Below are positions 35,235-44,370 of a DNA stretch of 51,874 bases, in pieces (position 1 is the stretch's first letter; every line of letters begins with the position of its first letter). Location of the stretch: contig NZ_POUD01000027.1 in NCBI RefSeq assembly GCF_003236395.1, positions 1 through 51,874 on the forward strand. Reading direction: 5' to 3'. The notes beneath the pieces were generated by a model. It made no database searches, was not told the origin of the DNA, and saw nothing but the letters and a program-made list of their open reading frames with translations. Source of the DNA: Nonomuraea aridisoli. Lineage in GTDB: Bacteria > Actinomycetota > Actinomycetes > Streptosporangiales > Streptosporangiaceae. The translations under genes were made by a program, and so were the position numbers.

Positions 35235-36881
35235 GTGGGACGAGTTCTGGTGACCGGCGCGACCGGCACGGTGGGCCGGCACGTGATGGCGTCGTTGACG
35301 GACGCCGTGCCCTTGACCAGGAAGAGGGGCGGCCTGACCGATCCGGCGTCGCTGCCCCTCGACGGGGTGGAGTCGGTGTTCCTGGTGTGGCCCTTCGCCA
35401 CGGCCGAGGGCGCGCGGGAGGTGGTCGAGGCCGTCGCCGCGCGGGCCCGCCGCGTGGTCTACCTCTCGTCGGCCGCGCTGCGCGACCACGAGCGCGAGGT
35501 CGAGCGGCTGATCGCGGAATCCGTCCCGGAGTGGACGTTCCTGCGCCCGCACGCCTTCGCGGCCAACGCGCTGCGGTGGGCCCGCCAGATGCGGGCGGGG
35601 ACGGTACGCGGCGCGTACGGCCGGGTCGCCGCCCCCGTGGTGGACGAGCGGGACGTCGCCGCCGTGGCGGTCAGGGCGCTGCTGGACGACGGGCACGCCG
35701 GCGCGGCGTACGAGCTGACGGGCCCCGAGGCGATCACCCCGGCCGAGCAGGTCCGGATCATCTCCGCGAGCACCGGGATCCCGGCCCGCTGGGAGGAGGT
35801 CCCGCCCGAACACGCCCGAGCCGACCTCGTCGCCATGGGCTGGCCGCCCGGCGTGGCGGCGGAGGCGCTGCGGGCCCAGGCCGCCGGGACGGGACCGGTC
35901 ACCTCGGCGATCGAAGAGGTCACGAAGGCCCCGGCGCGCACGTTCGAGCAGTGGGCGAAAGAGCACGCGGAGGACTTCCGCGCCGTAGGCGAGCCGGCAC
36001 CGACGATGCGGGCGGCGCGCATCCACGGGTTCGGCGGGCCGTCGGTGATCCGGCTGGACGAGGTGCCCACGCCCCGGCCCGGCCCCGGAGAGGTGCTGGT
36101 CGAGGTGGCCGCCACCTCGTTCAACCCCTCGGAGGTGGGCCTGCGGTCCGGGCTGCTGCCCGAGGTCTTCCGCGCCGTCCTGCCGCACACCCTCGGCTGG
36201 GACGTCTCCGGCACGGTCGCCGAGACCGGCGCGGGCGTCACCGCCCTGGCCCCGGGCGACCGCGTCCACGGCCTGGTGGCCCAGGCGGCGGCCGAGTACG
36301 TCGTGGCGCCCGCGGACCTGCTGGCCAGGGCGCCGGAGACCATCCCGCTCGCCGACGCCGCCGCGATCCCCGTGGCCGCGCTCACCGCCTGGCAGGCGGT
36401 CCACGAACACGCCCGCCTCGGCCCGGGGCAGCGGGTGCTGGTCAACGGCGCGGGCGGCGGGGTCGGCCTGTTCGCCGTGCAGTTCGCCAGGCTCGCGGGC
36501 GCGTACGTGGTCGCCACCGCGAGCCCGCGCAGCGCCGCCGCGGTGAGCCGGCTCGGCGCCGACGAGGTGGTCGACTACACGACGACACCGCTGCCCGACG
36601 GGATGGACGTCGTGCTGAACCTGGCCGGCGTCACCCCGGAGGCGGCCGGCGCCCTGGCGGGGCTGGGCCGCAGGATCGTCACGATCGCCGCCCCCGTCGA
36701 GGGCGGCACGCACTTCGTGGCCCGCAACGACCCCGCTCAGCTGGCCCGCATCGCCGCCCTGATCGACGAGGGGAAGGTCAGGGTCGAGGTCGCCGAGTCA
36801 CATCCGCTGGCGGAGCTGGCCGAGATCCACCGCAGGGCCGAGGCGGGCGACACCCGCGGCAAGATCATCCTCAGGGTGTGA
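35235..36881 (+). CDS. Fusion of NmrA-like NAD(P)-binding protein and zinc-free MDR quinone reductase
   Basis: This 548-residue protein starts at GTG 35235 with GAAGGGAG 6 nt upstream. Residues 1-255 are an NmrA/atypical SDR: VLVTGATGTVGRHV, VFLVWPFATAEG, YLSSAALRDHE and WTFLRPHAFAANAL. Residues ~258-548 are a quinone oxidoreductase: MRAARIHGFGGPSVIRLDEVP, LGWDVSGTV, VNGAGGGVGLFAVQFARLAG and a terminal KIILRV. No zinc-binding Cys/His set is present in the second half. The second half begins with its own Met codon (36006), so two once-separate genes may have fused. It probably reduces quinones or enones with NADPH. The divergent AraC gene is the likely regulator. Confidence 0.9.
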   Translation: MGRVLVTGATGTVGRHVMASLTDAVPLTRKRGGLTDPASLPLDGVESVFLVWPFATAEGAREVVEAVAARARRVVYLSSAALRDHEREVERLIAESVPEWTFLRPHAFAANALRWARQMRAGTVRGAYGRVAAPVVDERDVAAVAVRALLDDGHAGAAYELTGPEAITPAEQVRIISASTGIPARWEEVPPEHARADLVAMGWPPGVAAEALRAQAAGTGPVTSAIEEVTKAPARTFEQWAKEHAEDFRAVGEPAPTMRAARIHGFGGPSVIRLDEVPTPRPGPGEVLVEVAATSFNPSEVGLRSGLLPEVFRAVLPHTLGWDVSGTVAETGAGVTALAPGDRVHGLVAQAAAEYVVAPADLLARAPETIPLADAAAIPVAALTAWQAVHEHARLGPGQRVLVNGAGGGVGLFAVQFARLAGAYVVATASPRSAAAVSRLGADEVVDYTTTPLPDGMDVVLNLAGVTPEAAGALAGLGRRIVTIAAPVEGGTHFVARNDPAQLARIAALIDEGKVRVEVAESHPLAELAEIHRRAEAGDTRGKIILRV

Positions 36882-38865
36882 AGTGGCGCAGGACCTCGGG
36901 GTTGGCCATGGCGTCGGGGTTGGCGGCCTGCTCGACGGGGGTGCCGAGCAGGATCTTGCGTACCGGGACCTCGAGTTTCTTGCCCGACAGGGTGCGCGGG
37001 ATGCCGGGCACCACGCGGATCTCGTTGGGCACGTGGCGCGGTGACAGCTCGGTGCGCAGGGCGGCGCAGAGAGCACGTTCGAGCGACTCGGTCAGCTCGG
37101 CGCCCTCGGCCAGGCTGACGTACAGCAGCAGGCGGCCCTCCTGGCCGAGCTGGCCGGTGTCGATCACGAGGCTGTCGGCGATCTCCTCGAACCGCTCCAC
37201 CACCCGGTAGAACTCGCTGGTGCCCATGCGGACGCCGCCGCGGTTGAGCGTCGAGTCGGAGCGGCCGTAGATCACGCAGCTGCCGTCCTCGTTGATCTTG
37301 ATCCAGTCGCCGTGCCGCCACACGCCGGGGTAGACGTCGAAGTAGCTCTCGGCGTACCGCTCGCCGGAGGGGTCGTTCCAGAACATGACGGGCATCGACG
37401 GCATCGGCTGGGTGACCACCAGCTCGCCCACCTCGCCGACGACCGGCTTGCCCGCCGGGTCGTACGCCTCCACCTTGGCCCCGAGCGACCGGCACGGGAT
37501 GACGCCCGCCCTGATCGCATGGAGCATGGTCGCCCCGACGAACCCCGTGCACACGTCGGTGCCGCCGGAGAACGACCCGATCGGCACCCCGGGCAGCTCG
37601 GCGGCCACCCAGGCGAACCCCTCGGGCGGCAGCGGCGACCCGGTCGAGCCCACCCCGCGCAGCCGGTCGAGCCCGTCCGGATGGATCCCCGCCTTCAGCG
37701 AGGCCATGATGTACGGCGCCCCCACCCCGAAGTACGTCACCCCTTCGGAGGCCGCGATCCGCCACAGCGCGGCCGGCGACGGATGGGTGGCCGAGCCGTC
37801 GTACAGCACGGGCGTGGCCCCGACCAGCAGGGCGCCGATGAGGTAGTTCCACATCATCCAGCCCGTGGTCGTGTACCAGAAGAACACGTCGCCCTCGCGC
37901 AGGTCCTGGTGGAAGGAGAGCGACTTGAGGTGTTCGAGCACGATGCCGCCGTGGCCGTGCACGATCGGCTTGGGCAGCCCGGTCGTGCCGCTGGAGTAGA
38001 GGATCCACAGCGGATGATCGAACGGCACGCGTTCGAACTCCAGCGGCCCCTTCTCGGCCCGCAGCCCCTCCCAGCCGATCACCTCGCCGTGGGGCGTCTC
38101 GCTGGTGTGCCCCCGCGCCGGCTCGGCCTGCTGCGGCGCGCGGCCCTCGTCGGCCGCCGCGAGGTAGGGGATCCACACGGTCGCCCGCAGCGAGGGCAGC
38201 TGGGCGGCGATCTCGTTGACGGCGGCCGAGCGGTCGTAGCTCCTGCCGTTGTAGTGGTAGCCGTCGACCGCGATGAGCACCTTGGGCTCGATCTGCTTGA
38301 ACCGGTCGACGATGCTCGGCACCCCGAAGTCGGGTGAGCCGGCCGACCAGATCGCGCCCAGCGAGGCCGTGGCCAGGCAGGCGATCACCGCCTGCGGGAT
38401 GTTGGGCAGGTAGGCGGCCACCCGGTCACCGCGCCCGACCCCAAGCTTGACCAGACCGGCGCGCACGCGGGCGACCTCGTCGCGCAGCTCGGCCCAGGTC
38501 AGCTCCTGGCGGGCGCCGTCCTCGGAGACGAAGACCAGGGCGGTGCCGTCCGTACGGCGCAGCGCGTTCTCGGCGTAGTTGAGCGTGCTGCCGGTGAACC
38601 ACGTGGCGCCGGGCATCTCACCCGAGAGCACCGGCCCGTCGCCCCGGTCGCCGATCACCTCGAAGTAGTCCCAGACGGACGTCCAGAACTCGGCGGGGTG
38701 CTCGACCGACCACCGCCACGCCTCCTCGTAATCGCCGGAGCGGCCCAGCCACCGCAGGTAGCGGGTCAGCTCGGCGGACGCGACGACCTCTTCGCTCGGC
38801 TCCCAGAGAAGCTCGCCCTCAGCAACCATGTGCCCCATCCTGTCGCCGGTTCGGGGGAAAGTCAT
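36871..38865 (-). CDS. Acetoacetyl-CoA synthetase
   Basis: This 664-residue protein starts at ATG 38865 with GGGGAGG 8 nt upstream. It is an ANL-superfamily adenylating enzyme with LWILYSSGTTGLPKPIVHGHGG (P-loop), FFWYTTTGWMMWNYLIGALL, GGTDVCTGFVGA, WRHGDWIKIN and the late SGKKLEVPVRKIL Lys. The N-terminal FWTSVWDYFEV and ATWFTGSTLNYAENAL are typical of acetoacetate-CoA ligases. It makes acetoacetyl-CoA from acetoacetate, ATP and CoA for ketone-body or polyhydroxybutyrate metabolism. The stop overlaps the fusion gene's end by 11 nt, tail to tail. The hydrolase gene lies just upstream in the same direction. Confidence 0.95.
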   Translation of the reverse strand: MTFPRTGDRMGHMVAEGELLWEPSEEVVASAELTRYLRWLGRSGDYEEAWRWSVEHPAEFWTSVWDYFEVIGDRGDGPVLSGEMPGATWFTGSTLNYAENALRRTDGTALVFVSEDGARQELTWAELRDEVARVRAGLVKLGVGRGDRVAAYLPNIPQAVIACLATASLGAIWSAGSPDFGVPSIVDRFKQIEPKVLIAVDGYHYNGRSYDRSAAVNEIAAQLPSLRATVWIPYLAAADEGRAPQQAEPARGHTSETPHGEVIGWEGLRAEKGPLEFERVPFDHPLWILYSSGTTGLPKPIVHGHGGIVLEHLKSLSFHQDLREGDVFFWYTTTGWMMWNYLIGALLVGATPVLYDGSATHPSPAALWRIAASEGVTYFGVGAPYIMASLKAGIHPDGLDRLRGVGSTGSPLPPEGFAWVAAELPGVPIGSFSGGTDVCTGFVGATMLHAIRAGVIPCRSLGAKVEAYDPAGKPVVGEVGELVVTQPMPSMPVMFWNDPSGERYAESYFDVYPGVWRHGDWIKINEDGSCVIYGRSDSTLNRGGVRMGTSEFYRVVERFEEIADSLVIDTGQLGQEGRLLLYVSLAEGAELTESLERALCAALRTELSPRHVPNEIRVVPGIPRTLSGKKLEVPVRKILLGTPVEQAANPDAMANPEVLRHFTP

Positions 38866-38887
38866 ACCCTGTCCTCCCCATACCTTG

Positions 38888-39763
38888 CTACCTCCGAAGG
38901 TGGTCCACCGCCATACGCGCCGCCGTGCCGATGACCGCGTCGGCGCGCGGCTGGTTGAGCGCCGTGCTGAACGACCGCGTGAAGACCGCTACCGCGTAAC
39001 GCCCGCCGTCGGGGTACTCCACGACGCCCGACTCGGCGCGCAGGGTCGGCAGCGTGCCGGTCTTGCCGCTGACCGCCACGTCGTCGTACGGGAAGCCGGA
39101 GGCCAGGCGGTGCGGCCAGACCTGGAGGTTGAGCATGCCGCGCATCCAGGCGCACGACTCGGCGGAGGCGACCTCGTCCCGCCAGATCATCGCGAACAGG
39201 GTGGCCAGCTCGCGCGGCGTGGCGCAGTTGGAGCGGGCCGGGTCGAGCACGCTGAGCCGGGCGATGTCGTCGGGGTCCACGTACGGCCAGCCGTGGCCGG
39301 TGTCGGCCCGCATGCTCGCACTGCCCTCCCGCCAGCTCTGCACGACGCGCGTGCCGGTCAGCCCGAACTCGTCGAGCATGGCGTTGATCGTGTCGCAGCC
39401 GACCAGCTCCAGCAGCGTGTCGGCCGAGGTGTTGTCGCTCACCGAGATCATCAGGTACGCCAGGTCGCGCAGCGAGATCGTCACGTCGTCCTGCATCGCC
39501 GCGATGCCCGTGCCGCCCGCCAGCCGGTCACTGGCCGGCACGGTCACCCGGTGCGCCGGGTCGAGCAGCCCCGCGTCCACCTGCCTGCGGAAGGCCACCA
39601 GCAGCGGCACCTTGTACATCGACGCCGTCGGCAGCGGCTCGTCGGGGCCGAGACCGACCTCGCGGCCGGTGTCGATGTCGGCCGCGTAGAGCCAGCCGGT
39701 GACGCCGGCCCGCCGGAACAGGCTCTCGAAGTCGGGCCGCGCGTGAAGGTGGGGTGCGCTCAT
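38888..39763 (-). CDS. Class A beta-lactamase-like serine hydrolase without signal peptide
   Basis: This 291-residue protein has the three motifs of the serine beta-lactamase/DD-peptidase fold: TASMYKVPLL (SxxK), ISVSDNTSAD (SDN) and VSGKTGTL (KTG). The N-terminus is hydrophilic (MSAPHLHARPDFESLF) with no export signal, which is unusual for a beta-lactamase. It may hydrolyse a beta-lactam-like or ester substrate in the cytosol. A proper omega-loop ExxLN is not seen. It is 22 nt upstream of the acetoacetyl-CoA synthetase start. A tnpB element is inserted 14 nt upstream of its ATG, so its original promoter may have been displaced. Confidence 0.88.
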   Translation of the reverse strand: MSAPHLHARPDFESLFRRAGVTGWLYAADIDTGREVGLGPDEPLPTASMYKVPLLVAFRRQVDAGLLDPAHRVTVPASDRLAGGTGIAAMQDDVTISLRDLAYLMISVSDNTSADTLLELVGCDTINAMLDEFGLTGTRVVQSWREGSASMRADTGHGWPYVDPDDIARLSVLDPARSNCATPRELATLFAMIWRDEVASAESCAWMRGMLNLQVWPHRLASGFPYDDVAVSGKTGTLPTLRAESGVVEYPDGGRYAVAVFTRSFSTALNQPRADAVIGTAARMAVDHLRR

Positions 39764-39777
39764 CTCGACCCCTTGAG

Positions 39778-41106
39778 TGTGGAGACCCCGGGCTTCAGCC
39801 CTGGGGAGTGAACGCTGCCCTGCGCCGGAGGATTCTGTCGGTGCCGATCCCTAGGTTGATCGGCGTGTCCCGCTACCGCCTCACGCCGACACCTGCCCAG
39901 GGGCAGGCGTTGCTGGAGCACTGCGGGCATGCGCGTTTTGTCTGAAACCTGGCGGTGGAGCAGCACGCGTACTGGCGGCCAGGGCGTCGTTCGTCGCCGG
40001 GATACCTTGAGCAGTGCCGGCAGTTGACCGAAGCCCGGGCGGCGTTCGCGTGGCTGCGTGCAGGCTCGCAGATGGTGCAGCAGCAGGCACTGCGGGACTT
40101 CGCCCACGCCATGGCCGGCTTCTTCGCGGGCACCCATGGGCGTCCTTCGTGGCGCAAGCAGGGGCGGCATGAGGGGTTCCGCATCGTCGCGGTCAAAGCT
40201 GCTGATGTGCGCCGTCTGTCGCGCAACGTCGGCGAGGTGCGGATCCCAAAGGTCGGCTGGATACGGTTCCGCTGGTCCCGCGCGGTGCCCGAAGGGGTGA
40301 AGTCCTACCGCGTCACCCGCGACCGGGCGGGGCGCTGGCACGTGGCCTTCGCCGCGATCCCGGAACCGATCCCCGCGCCTGGCACGGGTCAGGTGGTCGG
40401 GGTTGATCGTGGCGTGGCCGTGTCGGCGGCCCTGTCCACGGGAAAGATGCTGTCCGTTCCCACTCTGAGCGAGGCGGAGAAGAGACGCCTGGCGCGGCTG
40501 CAGCGCAAGCCGGCCCGCGCCAAGAAGGGCTCCGAGCGCCGGGCACGCCTCAAGTCCGACATCGCCGAGTTGAAGGCCCGGGAAGTGGACCGGCGCCGGG
40601 ATTGGGCGGCGAAGGCGAGCACGGAGCTGGCCCGGGATTTCGATGTGATCGCCGTCGAGGACCTGAATATCAGGGGCATGACGCGTTCGGCGCGCGGCAC
40701 TGTCGAGCAGCCGGGCAGGAACGTCCGGGCCAAGGCCGCCCTGAACCGGGGCATTCTGGCCGCGGGGTGGGGCCGGTTGGTGGAACGGCTGGAGCACAAG
40801 GTGGCCGGGCGGGTCGTCAGGGTCGATCCGCGTTTCATGAGCCAGCGGTGCTCGGCGTGCGGGGTCGTGGATCGGGAGGCGCGCGAGAGCCAAGCCGTCT
40901 TCCGCTGCCGGTCCTGCGGATACGCCTGCAACGCTGATGTGAACGCGGCAAGGAACATCCGGGATGCGGCCGCAGGGCATGCGGTTGCTGCGCGGGGAGG
41001 CTCGCCGTTGGGCAGGCCGGTGAACCGCGAACCTCAACCCGTCCTCCTCTCGTGGGTCAATGGGTGGTTGGAATCCTCCGGATTCATCCGTGGGGAGGAT
41101 GTCAAG
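39778..41106 (+). mobile_element. IS200/IS605-family (IS1341-type) element carrying tnpB only
   Basis: The left end has a hairpin CCCCGGGC-TTCA-GCCC(T)GGGG (39786-39806) after TTGAG (39773-39777), a likely TAM. The right end has ATCCTCC/GGAGGAT (41073-41100) with an inner CGGA-TTCA-TCCG, then TCAAG. There is no tnpA transposase and no target duplication, as expected for solitary tnpB elements. The right end likely also encodes the 3' part of an omega-RNA. Boundaries are uncertain by a few bases. Confidence 0.7.
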
Positions 41107-41115
41107 GCTTTCTGA
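39841..41115 (+). pseudogene. tnpB: tnpB RNA-guided nuclease gene with an in-frame stop
   Basis: The frame from GTG 39841 reads SRYRLTPTPAQGQALLEHCGHARFV, then TGA (39943-39945), then NLAVEQHAYW. TnpB proteins have a Trp here (RFVWNL), so TGG has become TGA. The rest is open for 386 residues from GTG 39955. All RuvC residues are kept: GVDRG (Asp), IAVEDLNIRGM (Glu) and CNADVNAARN (Asp). The zinc ribbon CSACG...CRSCGY is also intact. Loss of the first ~40 residues removes the start of the RNA/TAM-binding region. The protein is thus probably inactive, unless read-through occurs. The stop codon at 41113 comes from host flanking DNA. Confidence 0.85.
41073..41100 (+). repeat. Right-end hairpin of the tnpB element
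   Basis: ATCCTCC and GGAGGAT flank CGGA-TTCA-TCCG, giving a nested hairpin 2 nt before the TCAAG terminus. Such structures mark the right end and form the 3' scaffold of the omega-RNA in this family. Confidence 0.6.
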
Positions 41116-41812
41116 TGTAGAGGACCACGCTCTTGCCGATGATCGGGTTGAGCAGGGCCTCGGCGACGCGGGTGGCGGCCGGTCGCTTCATGATGTCCCA
41201 GACCAGCAGCTCGTGGTACGCCTTCGCCAGCGGGTGGTCGTCGTTGTTCACGCCCACCGCGCACTTGATCCACCAGTACGGCGCGTGCAGCCCGTGGGCG
41301 TGGTGGTGCGGGCCGATCCGGAACCCGACGGCCTTCAGCTTGGCCGACAGCTCGGCCAGCGTGTAGATGCGCACGTGCCCGCCCGGCGCGGTGTGGTACG
41401 CCTCGTCCAGCGCCCAGCAGATGCGCTCCGGCAGAAAGCTCGGCACGGTCACCGCCGCCGTGCCGCCCGGCTTGAGCACGCGGAAGAGCTCGCGCATGGC
41501 CGCCATGTCGTCGGGGATGTGCTCCAGCACCTCCGCCGCGATGACCCGGTCGAAACTGCCGTCCTCGAACGGCATGTCCAGCGCCGTGCCCCGCACGGTC
41601 CGGCCCGTGGCTCCCGGCGGCACCTCGCCGGCCTTGTCCATCGCCGCGAACATGGACGCCACGCCGTCCAGCTCCGCCTGGTCCATGTCGAAGGCGACGA
41701 CGTCGCCTCCCCGGCGCAGCACCTCGAAGGCGTGCCGGCCGCCGCCGCAGCCCAGGTCGAGCACGCGCACGCCGGGCCCGACGGGCAGCCGGGCGAAGTC
41801 CACGGTCAGCAC
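41102..41812 (-). CDS. SAM-dependent class I methyltransferase
   Basis: This 236-residue protein starts at GTG 41812, with GAGGAGAG 9 nt upstream. The SAM fold begins at VRVLDLGCGGGRHAFEVL (motif I), then VVAFDMDQAEL, ALDMPFEDGSFDRVIAAEVLEHIPD and LFRVLKPGGTAAVTVP. The C-terminal part (HHHAHGLHAPYWWIKCAVG) probably binds the acceptor. It is 32 nt after the glycosyltransferase in the same direction, suggesting methylation of a glycan or glycolipid. Its stop codon lies inside the tnpB element's right end, so the original C-terminus may have been longer. Confidence 0.92.
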   Translation of the reverse strand: MLTVDFARLPVGPGVRVLDLGCGGGRHAFEVLRRGGDVVAFDMDQAELDGVASMFAAMDKAGEVPPGATGRTVRGTALDMPFEDGSFDRVIAAEVLEHIPDDMAAMRELFRVLKPGGTAAVTVPSFLPERICWALDEAYHTAPGGHVRIYTLAELSAKLKAVGFRIGPHHHAHGLHAPYWWIKCAVGVNNDDHPLAKAYHELLVWDIMKRPAATRVAEALLNPIIGKSVVLYIRKP

Positions 41813-41844
41813 TTTGTCGCTCTCTCCTCGTGAGTCAGCCGGAT

Positions 41845-43083
41845 TCAGCGGGATCGGGCCGCGATGGCCTCGTGGTACGCCTCGACGGTCTTCTTGGCCA
41901 CGACCTGCCACGTGTAGCGCTCCATGACCCGGTCGTAGCCGGCCCGGCCGACCCGTTCGCGCTCCTCGGGGGAGTCGTGCAGCCGGCGCAGCACCGCGGC
42001 CAGCTCCTCGGCGTCGCCCGGCGGCACCTGCACGGCCGCGTCGCCCACCACCTCGGGCAGCGCGCCCGTACGGCTGGCGACCAGCGGGGTGGCGCAGGCC
42101 ATGTGCTCGACTGCGGGCAGCGAGAAGCCCTCGTAGAGGCTGGGCACGACGGAGATCTCGGAGGTGGCGATCAGCTCGCCCAGCTCGTCGTCGGAGATGC
42201 CGTGCACGAACCGGACGCGGTCGTGCAGGGACAGCTCCTGGACGAGCTGCTCGGTCGGGCCGCCGGGAGTGGGCTTGCTGACGACGGTGAGGTTCACGTC
42301 GCGTTCGGTCGCCAGCTTGGCGACGGCCCGCAGCAGCGTGGCCACGCCCTTCATGGGCGAGTCGGCGCTGGCCACGGCCACGATCGAGCCCTTGCGGCGC
42401 GGCTTGTCCGGGCGCGGGTGGAAGTAGCGGGTGTCCACGCCGAGCGGGATCAGGCGCATGTTGGCCTGCGGGACGTTGAAGTCGCGGTGGATGTCGGCCA
42501 GCGACGACTCGCTGACGGTGAGGATGGGGTTCAGCCGGGGCGCGACGCGCGACTGCATCTTCACGAAGCCGTACCAGCGGCGCATGGTCAGCTTCTTCAC
42601 GCCCTGGGCGGCCTCCAGCTCGATGCGGCGGTCGACGCTGATCGGGTGGTGGATGGTGCCGACCACCGGGAAGAGCTTCTGGATGCCGAGCAGGCCGTAG
42701 CCGAGGGTCTGGTTGTCCTGCACGACGTCGAAGTCGCCGACGCGCTTCTTCAGCTCGCGGTAGGCGCGCAGGGTGAACGTCAGCGGCTCGGGGAACCCGG
42801 CGGTCCACATGGTGCCGACTTCGAGCAGGTCGATCCAGTCGCGGTATTCGTGCAGCTTCGGCGTCCTGAACGGGTCCTCGTCGCGATAGAGGTCGAGGCT
42901 GGACACCTCGCGCAGGATGACGCCTTCGTCGAGCTCGGGGTAGGGCGGGCCGGAGAACACCTCGACGTGGTGTCCGAGGGCGACCAGCTCGCGGCTCAGG
43001 TGGCGGAGATAGACACCTTGGCCGCCACAGGTGGGCTTGCTGCGGTAGGACAGCAGCGCGATCCGCAGCGTTCGCTCCCGCAC
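41845..43083 (-). CDS. GT4-family glycosyltransferase
   Basis: This 412-residue protein starts at GTG 43083, with AAAGGGG upstream. It has a GT-B fold: an N-terminal SYRSKPTCGGQGVYLRHLSRELVALGHHV (GGxGVYxxxL), the middle PLGVDTRYFHPRP hinge, and C-terminal SEISVVPSLYEGFSLPAVEHMACATPLVASR with the E-x7-E nucleotide-sugar site. GTPGDAEELAAVL-like endings are present as VPPGDAEELAAVLRRL. It likely transfers a sugar from a nucleotide (or GDP-mannose, given gmd next door) to a lipid or glycan. It is paired with the methyltransferase. Acceptor unknown. Confidence 0.92.
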   Translation of the reverse strand: MRERTLRIALLSYRSKPTCGGQGVYLRHLSRELVALGHHVEVFSGPPYPELDEGVILREVSSLDLYRDEDPFRTPKLHEYRDWIDLLEVGTMWTAGFPEPLTFTLRAYRELKKRVGDFDVVQDNQTLGYGLLGIQKLFPVVGTIHHPISVDRRIELEAAQGVKKLTMRRWYGFVKMQSRVAPRLNPILTVSESSLADIHRDFNVPQANMRLIPLGVDTRYFHPRPDKPRRKGSIVAVASADSPMKGVATLLRAVAKLATERDVNLTVVSKPTPGGPTEQLVQELSLHDRVRFVHGISDDELGELIATSEISVVPSLYEGFSLPAVEHMACATPLVASRTGALPEVVGDAAVQVPPGDAEELAAVLRRLHDSPEERERVGRAGYDRVMERYTWQVVAKKTVEAYHEAIAARSR

Positions 43084-43338
43084 GGACACCCCTTTCTCCG
43101 CCGGTAAGGCCCTGGGCCGGGCGTGTACCGTGAAAGATGACCTTAGTCCGGCAAGGCTACCATTCGGTAGGTCCGGTGGAATTGTTCCCAATGACCGTCG
43201 CAGGTGGTGCGAACTGCGACGTTGCCGTGACCGAGCCTGGTTCGGTGAAACGCGTTCTATGCGGATTGATGCCCATCGAGGTGCTTAGCTGTACATTCCC
43301 GTCCCAAAGGGATGCGGAAGGCGATACTTGGAGGACCC

Positions 43339-44364
43339 TTGGCCAGGCGCGCTCTGATCACCGGCATCACCGGACAGGACGGTTCGTACCTGGCGGAGCA
43401 CCTGCTGGACCAGGGGTACGAGGTGTGGGGGCTGGCCCGCGGCCAGGCGAACCCGCGGGTCTCCCGGATGCGCAAGCTGCTCTCCGACGTCCAGGTGGTG
43501 CGCGGTGATCTGCTGGACCAGGGGTCGCTGATCTCGGCCGTGGAACGTGTTCAGCCCGACGAGGTCTACAACCTGGGGGCGATCTCGTTCGTGCCCATGT
43601 CGTGGGAGCAGGCGGAGCTCACGGCCGAGGTGACCGGGATGGGCGTGCTGCGCATGCTGGAGGCGATCCGGGTGTGCTCGGGGGTGTCGCGGGGGGCCGC
43701 CGCGTCGTCCGGACAGATCCGCTTTTATCAGGCTTCGTCCTCTGAGATGTTCGGCCAGGTCACCGAGACCCCGCAGAACGAGCGCACCGCCTTCCACCCG
43801 CGTTCGCCGTACGGCGTGGCCAAGGCGTACGGGCACTTCCTCACCCAGAACTACCGCGAGTCGTACGGCATGTTCGCCGTCTCCGGGATCCTGTTCAACC
43901 ACGAGTCGCCGCGGCGCGGCGCCGAGTTCGTGACCAGGAAGGTCTCGCTCGGGGTGGCCCGCATCAAGCTCGGCCTCGCCACCGAGCTGCGCCTCGGCAA
44001 CCTGGAGGCCCGGCGCGACTGGGGCTACGCCGGCGACTACGTCAAGGCCATGCACCTGATGTTGCAGACCGCCGCCCCCGAGGACTACGTGATCGGCACC
44101 GGCCACATGAAGTCGGTCAGGGAGCTGGTCGAGGCCGCCTTCAGCGCCGCCGGGCTCGACTGGGAGCGCTACGTCGTGACCGACCAGGCGCTGCACCGGC
44201 CGGCCGAGGTGGACCTGCTCTGCGCCGACCCGAAGAAGGCCCGCACCCAGCTGCGCTGGGAGCCGCGCGTCTCCTTCGACGAGCTGGTGGCGATGATGGT
44301 CGAGTCGGACCTCCGCCTCCTCACCGACGGCGGCGACCCCGACCAGGACAGCTCCTGGCCCTGA
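43339..44364 (+). CDS. gmd: GDP-mannose 4,6-dehydratase
   Basis: This 341-residue protein starts at TTG 43339, with GGAGG 4 nt upstream (ATG 43312 has no usable spacing). It has LITGITGQDGSYLAEHLL (NAD-binding), EVYNLGAISFVPMSWEQAE, YQASSSEMFGQVTETPQNE, HPRSPYGVAKAYGH (Tyr/Lys catalytic pair) and GILFNHESPRRGAEFVTRK. These are diagnostic for Gmd. It converts GDP-mannose to GDP-4-keto-6-deoxymannose, precursor of GDP-fucose, GDP-rhamnose or perosamine. No fucose synthase follows, so the end sugar is unknown. It is divergent from the glycosyltransferase over a 255-nt region with no obvious other gene. Confidence 0.95.
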   Translation: MARRALITGITGQDGSYLAEHLLDQGYEVWGLARGQANPRVSRMRKLLSDVQVVRGDLLDQGSLISAVERVQPDEVYNLGAISFVPMSWEQAELTAEVTGMGVLRMLEAIRVCSGVSRGAAASSGQIRFYQASSSEMFGQVTETPQNERTAFHPRSPYGVAKAYGHFLTQNYRESYGMFAVSGILFNHESPRRGAEFVTRKVSLGVARIKLGLATELRLGNLEARRDWGYAGDYVKAMHLMLQTAAPEDYVIGTGHMKSVRELVEAAFSAAGLDWERYVVTDQALHRPAEVDLLCADPKKARTQLRWEPRVSFDELVAMMVESDLRLLTDGGDPDQDSSWP

Positions 44365-44370
44365 CGCCCG

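Noticed and set aside
41813..42808. N-terminal extension of the methyltransferase frame up to 42808
   Set aside because: The extra residues lie in the glycosyltransferase gene in another frame and have shadow composition. GTG 41812 has a good ribosome site.
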